DNA of 64,000 bases from Elephas maximus indicus (Eukaryota > Chordata > Mammalia > Proboscidea > Elephantidae). Where the stretch lies: contig NC_064819.1 of NCBI RefSeq assembly GCF_024166365.1, positions 111,582,293-111,646,292 on the forward strand, read 5' to 3'. The translations under genes and the position numbers were made by a program. The first letter of the stretch is position 1. Each line of letters opens with the position of its first letter. Below are positions 32,912-45,044 of this stretch, piece by piece. A model generated the notes under the pieces. The model saw only the letters and a program-made list of their open reading frames with translations, was not told the origin of the DNA and ran no database searches.

Positions 32912-33984
32912 TGGAGTGGTGAATTACATTGATTGATTTTCTAATGTGGAACCACTCTTGTATCCTTGCTATGAGTCCCACCTGATCATGATGTATTATG
33001 ATTTTGATACATTGTCATGTTCTGTTGGCTAAAATTTTGTTGTGAATTTTTGCATTTATATTCATGAAGGATATTTCTGTGATTTTCTTTTTTTGTGGTG
33101 TCTTTGCTTGGCTTTGGCATCATAGTTATGCTGGCTTCATGGAAGAATTATGGAGTATTCCTTCCTTTTCTGTGTTCTGGAATATCTTGAGTGAAATCGG
33201 TGTCAACTCTTTTCTGAATGTTTGGTAGAATTCTACAGTGAAGTCATCTGGGCTGGGACTTTATTCTTGTTTTGGGGAGTTTTTTTAATGACATCTTCAA
33301 TTTCTTCTTTTGTTAAGGGTCTATTTAGGTTTTCTATCTCTGTGTTAGTTTAGGTACTTAGCGTGTTTTTACAAATTTGTCCATTCTTCTAGGTTTTCAA
33401 ATTTGTTAGAGTAAAATTTTCATAATATCCTGTTATGATCCTCTTTATTTTAGTTGGTTCTGTTGTAATGTCAACTATTTAATTTCTTCTTTTAGTTATT
33501 TGCATCTTTTCATTTTGTTCCCTTGTCAATCTGGCAGGCAGGGTAAGCATGCATTGCTGTTCTCTGGGCATGCGGGGTGGCTGGAGGTGGGCTGGGCAGG
33601 TGCAGGCCACTTCCTGTCATTGGTCCAGTGGTGTGTGGGAGCATGGGGTGATGCTCACTGGTGAGTGGGGTGGCAGGTGGGGGTGTGTGTCAGGCAATCG
33701 GCAGGGCAGGCACACACTGCCACTTGTTGGGTGGGTGGGGTGGCATGCCAGGGGATGTGGTAGATGACGAGGGACACGGGAGCACTCTCTACTGCTTGCT
33801 TGTTGGCAGTTTCTCCTTCCCAACAGTGTTCTATCTAATTCTTTTTCCCTCCACTTGATGCTCGGGGTTCCAGGGTTCCAGGGTTCCAGTCATTTGTATC
33901 TATTTCACTTAGTTTCTCAGGTCTTTGCTGTAGGGGGACAGCATAGTGTGTCTGACTGAGCCTCCATCTTGGGTCATCTTAACC

Positions 33985-35475
33985 TCTTCTTAACAACTCT
34001 CTTGACTTTTGTGAGTCTATATCTTCCTAGTTTCCTTCCAACTTCCCTGGAAATGCTTCTTAATATCCTTATCTAATTTTTCATCTGCTCTCAGATCTCA
34101 AAGTGATGAAAGACCTCAGAATTTGGTCTTGTGTGTTTTCTCTATTCTTAGGCTATCTTTTATGCTCTTATACATTGAAATCTCATCTATATGCTGACAA
34201 CTACCAAGCATGCATCTTTAGCCTGAAAGTCACAGAACTATGGACTCCCACTTGATATTCGGATGTCTTATAGGTATCTCAAACTTAACACATCCAAAAC
34301 AGAACACCTAATTTATACTACCCTTCCCCCACTCAAGCCTAGCCCTACGTCAGTCACCACCATACAACTAAGTGTCACCACCTTCTACGAAGTTGTTCAA
34401 ACCAGGTATGCAAAGATGATCTTTGATCCCTCACTTCTCTCACTAACCTGTTGCTGTCTAGTCAATTCTGACTCATAGTGGCCCAGTAGGACAGAGCAGA
34501 ACTTCCCTATAGGGTTTCCAAGGCTATGATCTTTACAGAAACAGACTGACACATCTTTCTCCCATAAAGTGGCTGGTGGATTCCAACTGCTGACCTTTTG
34601 GTTATTAGCTGAGACTTTAACCACTGTGCCACCAGTGTTCCTTTCCCATCACTACTCATGTCTAATCAATCCACAACTCCTGTCAATATTCCCTCCTAAG
34701 TAATTTGTTTTCACTCTCTTCTCTCTATCTCCAATGCCACAATACACCAACCCACTATCTTTTCCGGTCTAAACTTTTGCAGTAACCTCTTCAGAGTGGT
34801 ATCTTTGCTTTTAATCTCATCTCCCTTTAGCCCATTCTCCATGTTGCAACCAAATTAATCTTTTTTTTAAGTTGCGTAAAATACACATAACATGAAACTC
34901 ATCATTTTAACCATTTGCAAGCACATAATTCAGTGATATTCTGAAGTAATTAAAATAAATAAATAAATTGGAGTATCTTGTTTAAAACATTTCAATGACT
35001 TCTCCTTATACTTGGAATAACATCCAGCCTTCTTATGATGTCCCGAAAAACCTTGGATGATCTGGCTTTTGCTTATCGCAAACTCATCTTGTTCTGCTTG
35101 CACCTCACTCCATAGACCAGTATCCTCCTCCTTTTTATTCCTTGCACGAGTCAAGCCGTTTCCCTTCCTCTGCCTGGAATACCTTCCCCAGCTCTTCAGA
35201 TACCTGGCCTCTTGTCATATTTCAAGTCTCAGTGCAAATGTTCATGATCACTCTCCTTTCCCATTATTCTCCGCATTTTATGTAGCTTGTTCATGCCACT
35301 TACACAAGTTGTAATTTCACACTTACACATTTGCTTGTTTTCTTACTTACTATCTTTTTCTCTGAACTTTAATTTCCAAGAGGACGGGGGCTATGACTGT
35401 CTTGTTGTCCATAGGGCTCAGTGCAGTGTCTGCCAGATATAAGGTATTCAGTGAATATATATGAGAAGAATGGGA
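33985..35475 (+). mobile_element. L2 LINE, ORF2 C-terminal region to 3' end
   Basis: GGTATCTCAAACTTAACACATCCAAAAC, GCCCATTCTCCATGTTGCAACC, CTCTGCCTGGAATACC and the 3' end GGTATTCAGTGAATATATATGA. Interrupted by an AfroSINE and by about 100 bp at 34862-34965 resembling L1 3' UTR. Confidence 0.87.
34447..34641 (-). mobile_element. AfroSINE in L2
   Basis: Long form with ATCTTTACAGAAACAGACTGACAC. Confidence 0.9.
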
Positions 35476-35512
35476 GGGAGAGGAAGGGAAGGAGGAAAAA
35501 AGAGAGAGAGAA
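35460..35512 (+). repeat. GA-rich purine tract
   Basis: Run of G/A only for about 45 of 50 bases. Confidence 0.8.
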
Positions 35513-35619
35513 GTATTTTTGATCTGCATCACCATAACGACAGTAGATGCCTAGAACAAAGAAGCCAAAAGAAGAGGCAAGGAGAAAGCAACTGAAGTTT
35601 TTTTGTTGGTGTTCCTAGT

Positions 35620-35830
35620 TTTTAGCTGTTTTTCTAGCATTTACCTTGTGCCAGGTGCCTTATAAATTATTTCAGCTAATCACCTGAAGAGCCCTAAGAG
35701 AAAGGCATTAAAACTTCATTGTCTTGTGAAAAAATAGAGGCTCAGTGAAATTAAGGACCTTGCCAAGATCTCACAGCCAGTTATGAATGTGGTGAGTCCA
35801 TGCTGTGTCCACCACTCCACACAGGACAAA
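35620..35830 (+). mobile_element. MIR
   Basis: TTACCTTGTGCCAGGTGCC, AGAGGCTCAGTGAAATTAAGG and AGATCTCACAGCCAG. Confidence 0.87.
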
Positions 35831-36679
35831 CATTTCCTACGTGCAAGTGGTTACTAAACATCTTAACTGCTTCACAGTATTGTGTAGGCTAGCAATGGTT
35901 CGCTGTTTTTTGTTTTTTAATTTTCATTTCTTTCTGATCAAATGCTACTTGAAAGAACCTGTTAAGGACCACACTTGAACTACAGAAGCAGACTGGAGCA
36001 CTGAAGAATTGCAGTGCCCTGTAGAGAAGAGCAATCCTCACCCCAGCTGACAGCTAATGAGGCTGACTAGATTGGAGGCTTTCATGAGGAAGGCGGGGTC
36101 AGTTCCCATAGTGTCAACCCAACAAGAATCCAGGCAGCTCAGACTGTCTGCCAGCACAGAGTTCCTGGGATTTCAAACCAGAGAGTAAGTATTTTTATAT
36201 AACCCTTGTCTTCAGATGTTTACTATAGTTATTTTGGATCACTCATATTTATTACACCTTGTAGTTGCTGGCTAATTTGTAAATTGACACATCTCTGCCA
36301 GAAAGTCAGGAATTCAAGCACTTAAATTTACAAGGATTCATGTGAAGAAAAGCTTGCTACATTTCGGTAGTCATTGATAGGCTGGTGAATTGTATATATT
36401 TTCTGCAAATAATTTTGGTTATAATTTAATTAATACTCTCATTTATATTTTAAACAGCTTTATTAAGATATAATTTGTGTGCCATAAAATTGATCCATTT
36501 AAAGTGTATTGTTCATTGGTTTTTAGTATATTCAGAGTTGTGAATCATAATTTCTCACAACCTAATTTTAGAACACTCCATCACCCCCAAAAGAAATTCT
36601 GTATTCATTAGCAGTCATTCCCCAAGCCCATGCCAACCCCAGCCCTAGACAACCAATAATCTACGCTCTGTATCTATAA

Positions 36680-36864
36680 ACCAGTTGCTGCTAGTTGATT
36701 CCAACTCATGGCGACCCCATGTCTGTCAGAGTAGAACTGTGCTGCATAGGGTTTTCAGCGGCTGATTTTTCAGAAGTAGGTCACCAAACTTTCTTCTGAT
36801 GCACTTCTGGGTGGACTCCAACCTCCAGCCGAGTGCTTCACCATCTGTACCACCCGGAACTCCT
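36680..36864 (-). mobile_element. AfroSINE in old L1
   Basis: CAGTTGCTGCTAGTTGATTCC and GGAACTCC; diverged. Confidence 0.87.
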
Positions 36865-37550
36865 ACTGGCTCTATAGATTTGCCTATTCTGGACATTTCA
36901 TATAAATGGAATTATACAAGTATCATGTACTTCTTTCCCTTTTATTACCAAATAATATTCCATTGTATGGCTAGCTCATATTTTATTTATCTATTCACCC
37001 ATTGGAGATTTTGGTTTTTCCCTTTTTTTTTTACTATTATGAATAATGCTGCTATGAACACTTCTATACAAGTTTTTGTGTGCATGTCTTCCTGTCTCTT
37101 GGATATATATCTAGGAATGGAATTGCTGGGCCATAGGATAATTCTGTTTAACCTTTTGAAGAACTTCAAAACTGTTTTCCAAAGAGGCTATGCCTTTTTA
37201 CATTCATACCAGGAGTGTACGAGAGTTCCAATTTCTGCATATCCTTACCAATACTTATTATTGTTTGTCTTTTTTTATTGTAGTTATTTTAGTGGTTGTG
37301 AAGTGTGTCTCATTGTGGTTGTGATTTGCATTTCCTTAATGACTAATGATATTGATCATCCTTTTATGTGATTTTTGGTCATTTATATCTCTTTGGAGAA
37401 ATACCTACTTATATCCTTTGTCCATTTTTTAATTTGGTTGTCTTTTTATTGTTGAGTTGTGAGAGTTCTTTATATATTCTAGGTACAAGTCCATTATGAG
37501 ATATATGATTTGCAAATATTTTCTCCCATTCTGTAGGTCGTCTGTCGTGG

Positions 37551-37889
37551 ATTGAATTGTGTCCCCCCAAAATATGTGTTGTAAATTCTAACCTCTATGC
37601 CTGTGGTTATAATTCCATTTGGGAATGGGATTATTTTGTTACTAGTGTAGGGTGTGTCTTGAGTCAATCTCTTTTGAGATATAAAAGAGATTAAAGAAGC
37701 AAGCAAAAGCAGCAGAGATGGGGAAGATTGATGCCAAGTCACATGAAGATCACCCAGGAGCAGAAGCTCAAAGAGATAAGGACTTCCTGAATTCAGACTT
37801 TTAGCCTCTGAAACTGTGAGGAAATAAATTTCTGTTTGTTAAACCAGTTGTGGGATTTCTGTTGTAGCCGTGCTAGGTAACTAAGACAT
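37551..37889 (+). mobile_element. MaLR-type solo LTR (sister of 9049-9733)
   Basis: TGTCGTGGATTGAATTGTGTCCCCCC to GGTAACTAAGACA. TCGTC before and TTGTC after: a 5-bp TSD with one change. Shares TCTTTTGAGATATAAAAGA and AAATAAATTTCTGTTTG with the other copy. Confidence 0.87.
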
Positions 37890-38604
37890 TGTCTTTTTCA
37901 ATTTCTTTTTGGTATCATTTACAGCACAAGAGTTTTTAATTTTGATGAAGTCCAATTTATGTTTTTTTGTTGTTGTTGTTGCTTGTGCTTTTGGTATCTA
38001 AGAAATCATCGCTTAACCCAAGGTCATAAAGATTTACTCCTATGTTTTCTTGTAAGAGTTCTGTAGTTTGGGAACTTCCATTTAGTTATGTGATTCACTT
38101 TGAGTTAATTTTTGTGTATGGTGTGGGATAGGGGACCAACTTCATTCTTTTGCATGTGGATATCCAGTTGTCTAAGCAATTTTTTGAAAAAAAAAATTCT
38201 TCCCCAATTGAATCATTCTAGCACACTAGTCAAAAATTATTTAACCATAAATATAAGGGTTCATTTCTGAACTCTCGATTTTATTCCATTGTTCTATATG
38301 TCTATTCATATGCCAGTACCACACAGTCCTGATTAACATAACTTTGTAGTGTGTTTTAAAATCACCACAATGTCTTGGTTACTGTAGCTTTTTAGTGAGT
38401 TTTGAAATTGAGAAGTGTGAGTCTTCCAACCCTGTACTTTTTCAAAATTGTTATGACTATTCTGCATCTCTTGCACCTTCACATAAATTTTTAGGATCAG
38501 CTTGTCAATTTTTCTGCAAATAATTTAGCTGTCCATTTAATGCTTCTACTTGAATTGCAACTCATCTGTGGGAAGTTATGAAATCTCCTTGGCATGAAAT
38601 CAAA

Positions 38605-38865
38605 AAGTCTTTAAACTCTTTGGTCTCAAGACCCCTTATACTCTTAAAAATTATTGAGAGCCCCAGCGAGCTTTTGTTTACGTGGTCTATATCTATCAAT
38701 ATTTATTGTATTAAAGGTTTAATTTGAGAAAGCTTGAAAATATTTATTAATTAATCTATAAATAACAGCAATAAACCCATTCTACAATAGCATAAATAAT
38801 ATTTATTTATTTATTTATTATTTATTAGGACTGGTCTAAGTGTAAACCTGGTCAAAGTCTTGTGT
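38605..38865 (+). mobile_element. Truncated copy of hAT-like element
   Basis: TTGGTCTCAAGACCCCTTATACTC to ATAGCATAAATAATATTT matches the left 200 bp of the element at 40669-41897, then stops in an (ATTT)n run. Confidence 0.85.
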
Positions 38866-39067
38866 GAAAGGCAAGTGAAAAGGATTCCAGACTGATTCTT
38901 AAAAGGATATTTTTTGTGATATCTGCAGATTACAAACACTCTAGTATTTTTGTTTACCATTTTATTATTGATCAAATACTCTAGTGTAAGTGTTTTCTAC
39001 TAAAACAAACAAAAAATGCAGTCCATGCCATCTTCTCTGTTACCTAACATAAAATGCATTAAAAACC

Positions 39068-39434
39068 TATGCCTTCGTTTGCTAGTGCTGTCATAAAAAT
39101 AGAACCACAAAAGGGAGACTTTAAGGAGTGGGAATTTATTATTTCATAGTCCTGGAGACTAAGTGTCTGAATTCGGGGTGTTGGCTCTAGAAGAAAAGGT
39201 CCTTCTTTGTCTCATTCACCTTATAGTAACTGTGTGTCTGTGTGTCTCTCCATGTTTATTTTCCTTTTCATAAGAGACCACTCAAAACAGATTTGTTTTA
39301 GGACCCACTCTACTTCAGTATGACCTCATTAGCGTAACAAATGAAAACCCTATTTCCAAACAGGGTCACATTCATAGGTACAGGGGTTAGAAGTTCAGTG
39401 TACCATTTTGGGTGACATGATCCAATCCATGAAC
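39068..39434 (-). mobile_element. MaLR LTR (MLT1/MST-like), antisense
   Basis: On the minus strand GTACCTATGAATGTGACCC, GGAAATAGGGTTTTC and AATGAGGTCATACTG are typical of MaLR LTRs. Confidence 0.82.
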
Positions 39435-39689
39435 ATCTAGGTCATGCAAAAAAGGCATAATCCTTGTCCAGCACACTCTGGACACTGATTCGCGTTGTCT
39501 GGGCTGAGACACATTCATCTATTTTATTGAAACCTATGTATGATTCTCATGTAGCACCCTAGTCGAGAACTGCTGTGTCCTTACTATCTCTATCTAATTG
39601 CAGTCCTCCAACCTTGCTCCTTGACAATCCATGCTCTACCTTGCAGCCAGAGAGATATTGCTATGTAAAGTACAGTCTATGAACTAGTA

Positions 39690-39795
39690 GCTGCTCTGAG
39701 AACTTATTACAAATGCAGGATCTTAGGCCCCACACCAGGCCTAGTGAATCAGTATCTGCATTTTAACAAAATCCCCAGGTGATCTGAATGCACAA
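39690..39795 (+). mobile_element. MER5A-like fragment
   Basis: AATGCAGGATCTTAGGCCCC, AATCAGTATCTGCATTTTAAC and CCCCAGGTGATCTGAATGC. Confidence 0.7.
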
Positions 39796-40228
39796 GAGGT
39801 TGGTGGACTATGGCCCACATGCCAAATCTGCTCAGCCCCTCTTTTTGTGCTGAAGGTACCCCTCATATGGGCTAGAATTGTGAGCCTTGGAGGCCAAACC
39901 AAGGTGTCTTCTTCTACCCCTACTCCTGCCTCCACTCTCAGCATTTGCCTTCCTGCTCCTCACTGCTGCCCAGGGCACTGCTGGTCACCACCTACACATT
40001 AAAGACTGCCATTGGCAACTGCTGGGCACCAAGTGGTGAAATCTCAGTGCAGCAAGTTGCCTCTCCTCTGGACAGCTGCCAACTTGAGATGGCAGGGCTC
40101 TCTAGGAGGAAAGAGGGCATGTTGAAATCTGGGTGTCTCTGGGGTAGAGAGTGACACTGCCCATCCGGTGGCTAGGCTGCCTCTCAGCTGGTCATACTTT
40201 GCTCAGAGAATTTCTCTAGCTGAGGACT

Positions 40229-40412
40229 GTTGTTGTCGTTGGGTGCCATTAGTCAATTCCGACTCATAGAGACACTGTGTGACAGAGTAGAACTGTCCTA
40301 TAGGGTTTTGTTGGCTGTAATCTTTATAGAAGCAGATCGCCAGACCTTTCTCCTGCAGAGCCTCTGGGTGGGTTCAAACTGCCAATCTTTCTGTTAGCAG
40401 CCAAGCCACCTG
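40229..40412 (-). mobile_element. AfroSINE
   Basis: Long form with GTTGTTGTCG tail. It abuts a MER5A-like fragment. Confidence 0.9.
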
Positions 40413-40535
40413 GAGGGCTTTTACAACACAGATTACTGGACCCCACTAAAGATTTCCTGATTCAGTAGGTCTAGAGTGGGGCCCAAGAATCTGCATTTCT
40501 ACCAAGTTTCTGGGCAATGCTGCTGTGTTGGGCCC
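40413..40535 (+). mobile_element. MER5A-like fragment
   Basis: AACACAGATTACTGGACCCC, TGATTCAGTAGGTCTAGAGTGGGG and ATCTGCATTTCTACCAAG. Confidence 0.8.
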
Positions 40536-40668
40536 CAACGTGTTTGGTTGACTCCAGTTCCTTTTTGAAATCTCAAATTAAATGTTGAGAGATCAGAGAG
40601 ACATTCTCAATAGTCCTATCTAAAGTGGTTCTCTCTCTCTTTTTTCTAAATCACTTATTTGTTTATAT

Positions 40669-41897
40669 CAGTAGTTTTTAAACTTTTTGGTCTCAAGACC
40701 CCTTATACTCTTAAAAATTATTGAGAATCCCAGAGAGCTTTTGTTTACGTGGTCTATATCTATCAATATTTATTATATTAGAGGTTTAATTTGAGAAGGT
40801 TTGAAAATATTAATTCATCTATAAATGACAGCAATGAACCCATTGTACAATAGCATAAATAATATTTTTATGAAAAATAAATGTATTTTTCAAAACAAAA
40901 AAAGGGGAGAAGAGTGGCATGGTTTTACTTTTCTTCCCCCAAATCTCTATAATATCTGGCTAAATAGAAGAGAGCTGATTCGCATAGCTGAGTCTGCATT
41001 CAGCCTGTTGTACCGGTTGAAGTATGTAAACAAAACCTGGTTTTACACGTATGCAAAGTCAGAAAAGGAAAGAGCGTTTGAAAATCCTTTTCAGATAATT
41101 GTGGATATTTTCCTTGATAAAAACAAACAAAAAAAACCCCGTTGCTGTGGAGCTGATTCTGACTCTTGGAGACCCCACGTGTTACAGAAAAGAACTGCTC
41201 CATAGGGTTTTCTTGGCTGCAATCCTTACGGAAGCAGATCGCCAGGCCTTTTTACCATGGAGTGGCTGGGTGGCTTCGAGCCGACAACCTTTAAGTTAGC
41301 AGCTGATCGCAAATCACTTGCAGTACCCAGGGGCCTTAACACTACACTGAAATTGGACAAGTGGTAGTTTCTTAAAGGTTAGTGGCAAAGTGGAATGTGA
41401 AACATCAGTGCACTTTTTGTACTCTGTTCCTTTAAAATCCATTGCTCTGTCTTGAGTGGATCTCTTTAACTGTTCATGATTTGGAAAATGCTATTTCACC
41501 AAGTTATGCAGATTTTCCAAATGTTTCATTACATAACATATAAAAATCATGTTTATTAAGTCATGTAATCAAAGGTCAAGAATTAATTTAAAAAATAATT
41601 CTTAATGCTTCATTCAGGATATTCCTTTGAAACTGCATTTTGGATCTTTTTTACTGAGTGTGTGGTGGTGAAGAACACTGTGACTACAAGTCCAGTTTGG
41701 TGTCACTGCCAGATTTGTACTAGGGCAGTAGCAGTTTTCCCCACCATTGCTTTTATACCATCAGCACAATTGTCCTCACTATGAACAAGGCTGCTAACAT
41801 CTTGATATTATAATGAAAGTGGTTTTGACCCCATGGATTCCCTGAAAGGGACTCGGAGATCTCCAGGGGTCCATAGACTGTAGTTTGAAAATTGTTG
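40669..41897 (+). mobile_element. hAT-type DNA transposon with 8-bp TSD, split by AfroSINE
   Basis: Left end CAGTAGTTTTTAAAC; right end GTAGTTTGAAAATTGTTG. Inward from each end GGTCTCAAGACCCCTTA and its diverged inverse GGTCCATAGAC occur. GTTTATAT (40661-40668) and GTTTATGG (41898-41905) are an imperfect 8-bp TSD, as expected for hAT. No long open frame; I do not assign a family name with certainty. Confidence 0.8.
41122..41335 (-). mobile_element. AfroSINE in hAT element
   Basis: GTTGCTGTGGAGCTGATTCTGAC and GCAGTACCCAGGGGCC. Confidence 0.9.
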
Positions 41898-41984
41898 GTT
41901 TATGGCATAAAATTGATAACCATTCTTAGCTACTTTATTTGTATCTTCACATTTTTTCCATCTCCCCCACTTGTAACAATATTT

Positions 41985-42150
41985 AATTTCCATGGAGCAC
42001 CTGCTCTGTATCCAGTATAAACTTTTCATATGAATTGCCACTTTATCTTCACAACAGCCCTGGTAGATTATACCCATTCTACAGATGAGGAAACTAAGGC
42101 ACAGAATTGCATAACTAATTCAAAGTCACATTACTAGCACTTTGGAGTAG
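41985..42150 (+). mobile_element. MIR
   Basis: CACCTGCTCTGTATCCAG, CCATTCTACAGATGAGGAAACTAAGGCACAGA. Confidence 0.9.
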
Positions 42151-42408
42151 GAGCAGGAGATAGCACTGGAAGGTGGTTTGAGGCCAGATAGCATAGGGTC
42201 ATAAATGCCAACTCAAGGGCTTAGACATAATTCTATACACAGTGGGGAGCCATGGTTAATTTTTGGGTTGGAGACTGGTATGCACTAACCGTGGCAATGA
42301 AAATCTACATACGCACTCAGCAGAGCACATACCTGAGGCAATCCTGGGTGCAAATTCATGAGGCAGGAAAGAAAGTCAGTGATACAGAAAAGTCTTTGGA
42401 ATCACTAA

Positions 42409-42651
<243 letters not shown>

Positions 42652-42744
42652 TAAAATCCATCTCTTGATTCCACCGTTCATGGGGTTATCAATCAGTAGA
42701 TGGTATGGGGGTAGTCTGGAAAGAACATTTCTTTGGAGCCACAT

Positions 42745-43130
42745 GGGCCTGTGTTCCACTCCTGGCACCACCACTTACTAGTTTTAGCACCTTAAGCAAG
42801 TTATTTAACTTCTCTGGGCATTAGTTTACTCATCTATAAAATGGAGACCCAGGTGGCACAGTGATTAAGCGCTGGGCTGCTAACCGAAAGTTGGCAGTTA
42901 GAACTCAACAGCCACTGTGCAGGAGAAAGATGTGGCAATCTGCCTCCATAAAGATTTACAACCTTGGAAACCCTGTGGGGCAGTTCCACCCTGTCCTACA
43001 GGGTCACTATGAGTTGGAATCGATTCCATGACGATAGGTTTGGTTTTTAATGCTGCCTTGGAGTCCTGTGGTGAGGATTCATTAAGGTAATGGCTGTACT
43101 GCCCCTATCAGTAGTCTGTTCTCAGTAACT
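42745..43130 (+). mobile_element. MIR split by AfroSINE (ANKRD66 intron 1)
   Basis: TTAAGCAAGTTATTTAACTTCTCTGGGC and CTATAAAATGGAGA (left); TGTGGTGAGGATTCATTAAGG (right). Confidence 0.85.
42846..43048 (+). mobile_element. AfroSINE in MIR
   Basis: ACCCAGGTGGCACAGTGATTAAGCGC; long form. Confidence 0.92.
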
Positions 43131-43154
43131 GTTAGCCCTCTGCCCTCTCCTCCA

Positions 43155-43255
43155 CTAACAGGAATGGAGCATCCTATGGGATAGGGACTTTGTCTTGCTC
43201 ATCATTGTATCCCCCATGCCTAACATAGCTTGATTGTAGAATTAGAGGATAGTGG
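43155..43255 (+). mobile_element. L2 3'-end fragment
   Basis: ATAGGGACTTTGTCTTGCTC and TTGTATCCCCCATGCC. Confidence 0.7.
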
Positions 43256-43461
43256 AAAAACTCAGCCACTGAGCTTGTTAAAGGCTTTGACAATAGAACA
43301 TCGTTGAAGAATGCTAAGTAAGAAACTGCTGCTTTTTTACATTTGAAAAACTTGTTTTGACTCCTATGTGGAGGATGAATTGGCAGGAAGCAAAACTGAC
43401 TGCAGAAAAGTCAGTAGAGACATTTCTTCAGAAATCTACGTACAAAATGATGGTGTCTTAT

Positions 43462-43695
43462 ACATTATCATCTAGTGAGCATTTGCTATGTGCTGGCCAC
43501 TGTGCTGTGTGCCTTATGTTCGTGATTTCATTTGAACTTCACAAGAATTCATCGAGGTAAGTGGTAATACCCTTAATCGACAAATGAGGAAATGGAGCTT
43601 CCGGCACTTGTTTCTTGTCTGAGGTGCCACAACTAGTAAGTGGTATTGCCAGGATCTGAACCCATGTCTACCTGACTGTGCTGTTAACCTGTGCT
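43462..43695 (+). mobile_element. MIR, nearly complete
   Basis: GTGAGCATTTGCTATGTGCTGG through CCAGGATCTGAACCCATGTC. Confidence 0.9.
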
Positions 43696-43778
43696 ATAAT
43701 GTAAGTGGGGTTTACATTATAAAAAAGTATTCGTTTTTAAAATTGGCACTGAGACTGCTGAAAGCAGAATGAGCCTTA

Positions 43779-43972
43779 ACCAAAAACCAGTTGCCATTGA
43801 GTATAACTCACAGTGACTCCATGTATGTCCAGGTAGAACTGTGATCCAAAGGATTTTCAATGGCTGATTTTTTGGAAGTAGATCACAGGACTTTCTTCCA
43901 AGGCACCTCTTGGCGGACTCAATCTTCCATCCTTTCAATTAGCAGCCAAGCATGTTTACTGTTTGTTCCATA
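43779..43972 (-). mobile_element. AfroSINE, divergent
   Basis: CAGTTGCCATTGAGTATAAC and TTTTCAATGGCTGATTTTTTGG. Confidence 0.87.
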
Positions 43973-43978
43973 GTGTGT

Positions 43979-44132
43979 TGGAGCACTGGTGGCATAGTGT
44001 TTAAGAGCTCAGCTGCTAACCAAAAGGTCAGCAGTTCAAATGCACCAGCCACTCTTTTAGAAACCCTATGGGGCAGTTCTACTCTGTCCTATGAGTCGGA
44101 ATTGACTGGATGGCAATGGGTTTGTTTTTTTT
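43979..44132 (+). mobile_element. AfroSINE, core deletion
   Basis: GGAGCACTGGTGGCATAGTG; lacks the GGGTCGCTA step (GTCCTATGAGTCGG). Opposite orientation to the adjacent copy. Confidence 0.9.
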
Positions 44133-44399
44133 GTTTGTTTTTTTAGTATTTTGTGACTTGAGAGAAAAAGTAGAATTCCTCAGGAGGGCCCAAGAGAGTG
44201 AACAGATGAGGGGAGTGTCCAGGAAGGAGTACAGGGAAGGCGTATAGACCCTCAGGCTCCAGGTGGAGGCAAGGTTCTTGGAGGGAGAAAGGGGAGGACT
44301 GAGTGCGCCTGGCAAGGAAGAGATGGAGAAGGGAGGAGAGCATGGTGGGAAACTGGAGAGGCCTCAAAGGCAAATTCTTCCCCTCTTCTGTGTTATCCA

Positions 44400-44610
44400 G
44401 GTCCCTGGGTGGTACAAACAGCTTGGACTTGACTACTAACCTAAAGGTTGATGAATGGAACCCATCCAGTGATGCCATAGAAGAAAGGCCCCATAATTCT
44501 GTTCCCGTTAAGATTATGCCAGGAAAGCTCTATGGAGCAGTTGCACTCTGTAACCCATGGGGTCGCCATGAGTTGGAATAGATTCATCAGCACCGTATTT
44601 GTTTTTGTTT
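44400..44610 (+). mobile_element. AfroSINE, older GTCCCTGGGTGG subfamily
   Basis: CTGGGTGGTACAAACAGC and AACCCATGGGGTCGCCATGAG. Lies about 100 bp before ANKRD66 exon B. Confidence 0.9.
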
Positions 44611-44677
44611 GTTTGTTTGTTTTCTGCATTATCTAGGCTGGCCTTGGCCTCAGGCTGGCAGGGACTTTTTCCCTTAA

Positions 44678-44938
<261 letters not shown>

Positions 44939-45044
44939 TAAGTCTCATTTTTCTCCAATTTAGAAAGGGCAGAGGAACAGGAGCCTGTGACCAAGGTTGA
45001 GAGCTGTGAAAACGAAATGCACAAATCAGGGATTTGAAATGGTC

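Larger units (their letters stand above)
27488..33980 (-). mobile_element. Older L1 LINE with internal deletion, split by SINEs and an RTE
   Basis: The T-run at 27489-27507 marks the poly(A) end. Antisense L1 3' region and ORF2 follow to about 30050, then continue at 32915-33535 after the RTE insertion. At about 33535 the ORF2 RT region jumps directly to L1 5' UTR, which ends near 33980 with a CCAAGATGGAGG start; endonuclease and ORF1 are absent. The 5' UTR part is GC-rich and contains three short GGTTCCAG repeats (33870-33893). No clear TSD was found. It is more diverged than the L1 at 46-54 kb. Confidence 0.85.
36445..38520 (-). mobile_element. Old L1 3' part, antisense, with SINE and LTR insertions
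   Basis: TTTATTAAGATATAATTTGTGTGCC (3' UTR), AGGAATGGAATTGCTGGGCC and ATATCCAGTTGTCTAAGC (ORF2). Interrupted at 36680-36864 and 37551-37889. Confidence 0.87.

Noticed and set aside
33549-33858. GC-rich frames as a gene or CpG island
   Set aside because: The sequence is the 5' UTR of the antisense L1 ending at 33980 and is TG/GGTGG-rich rather than CpG-rich.
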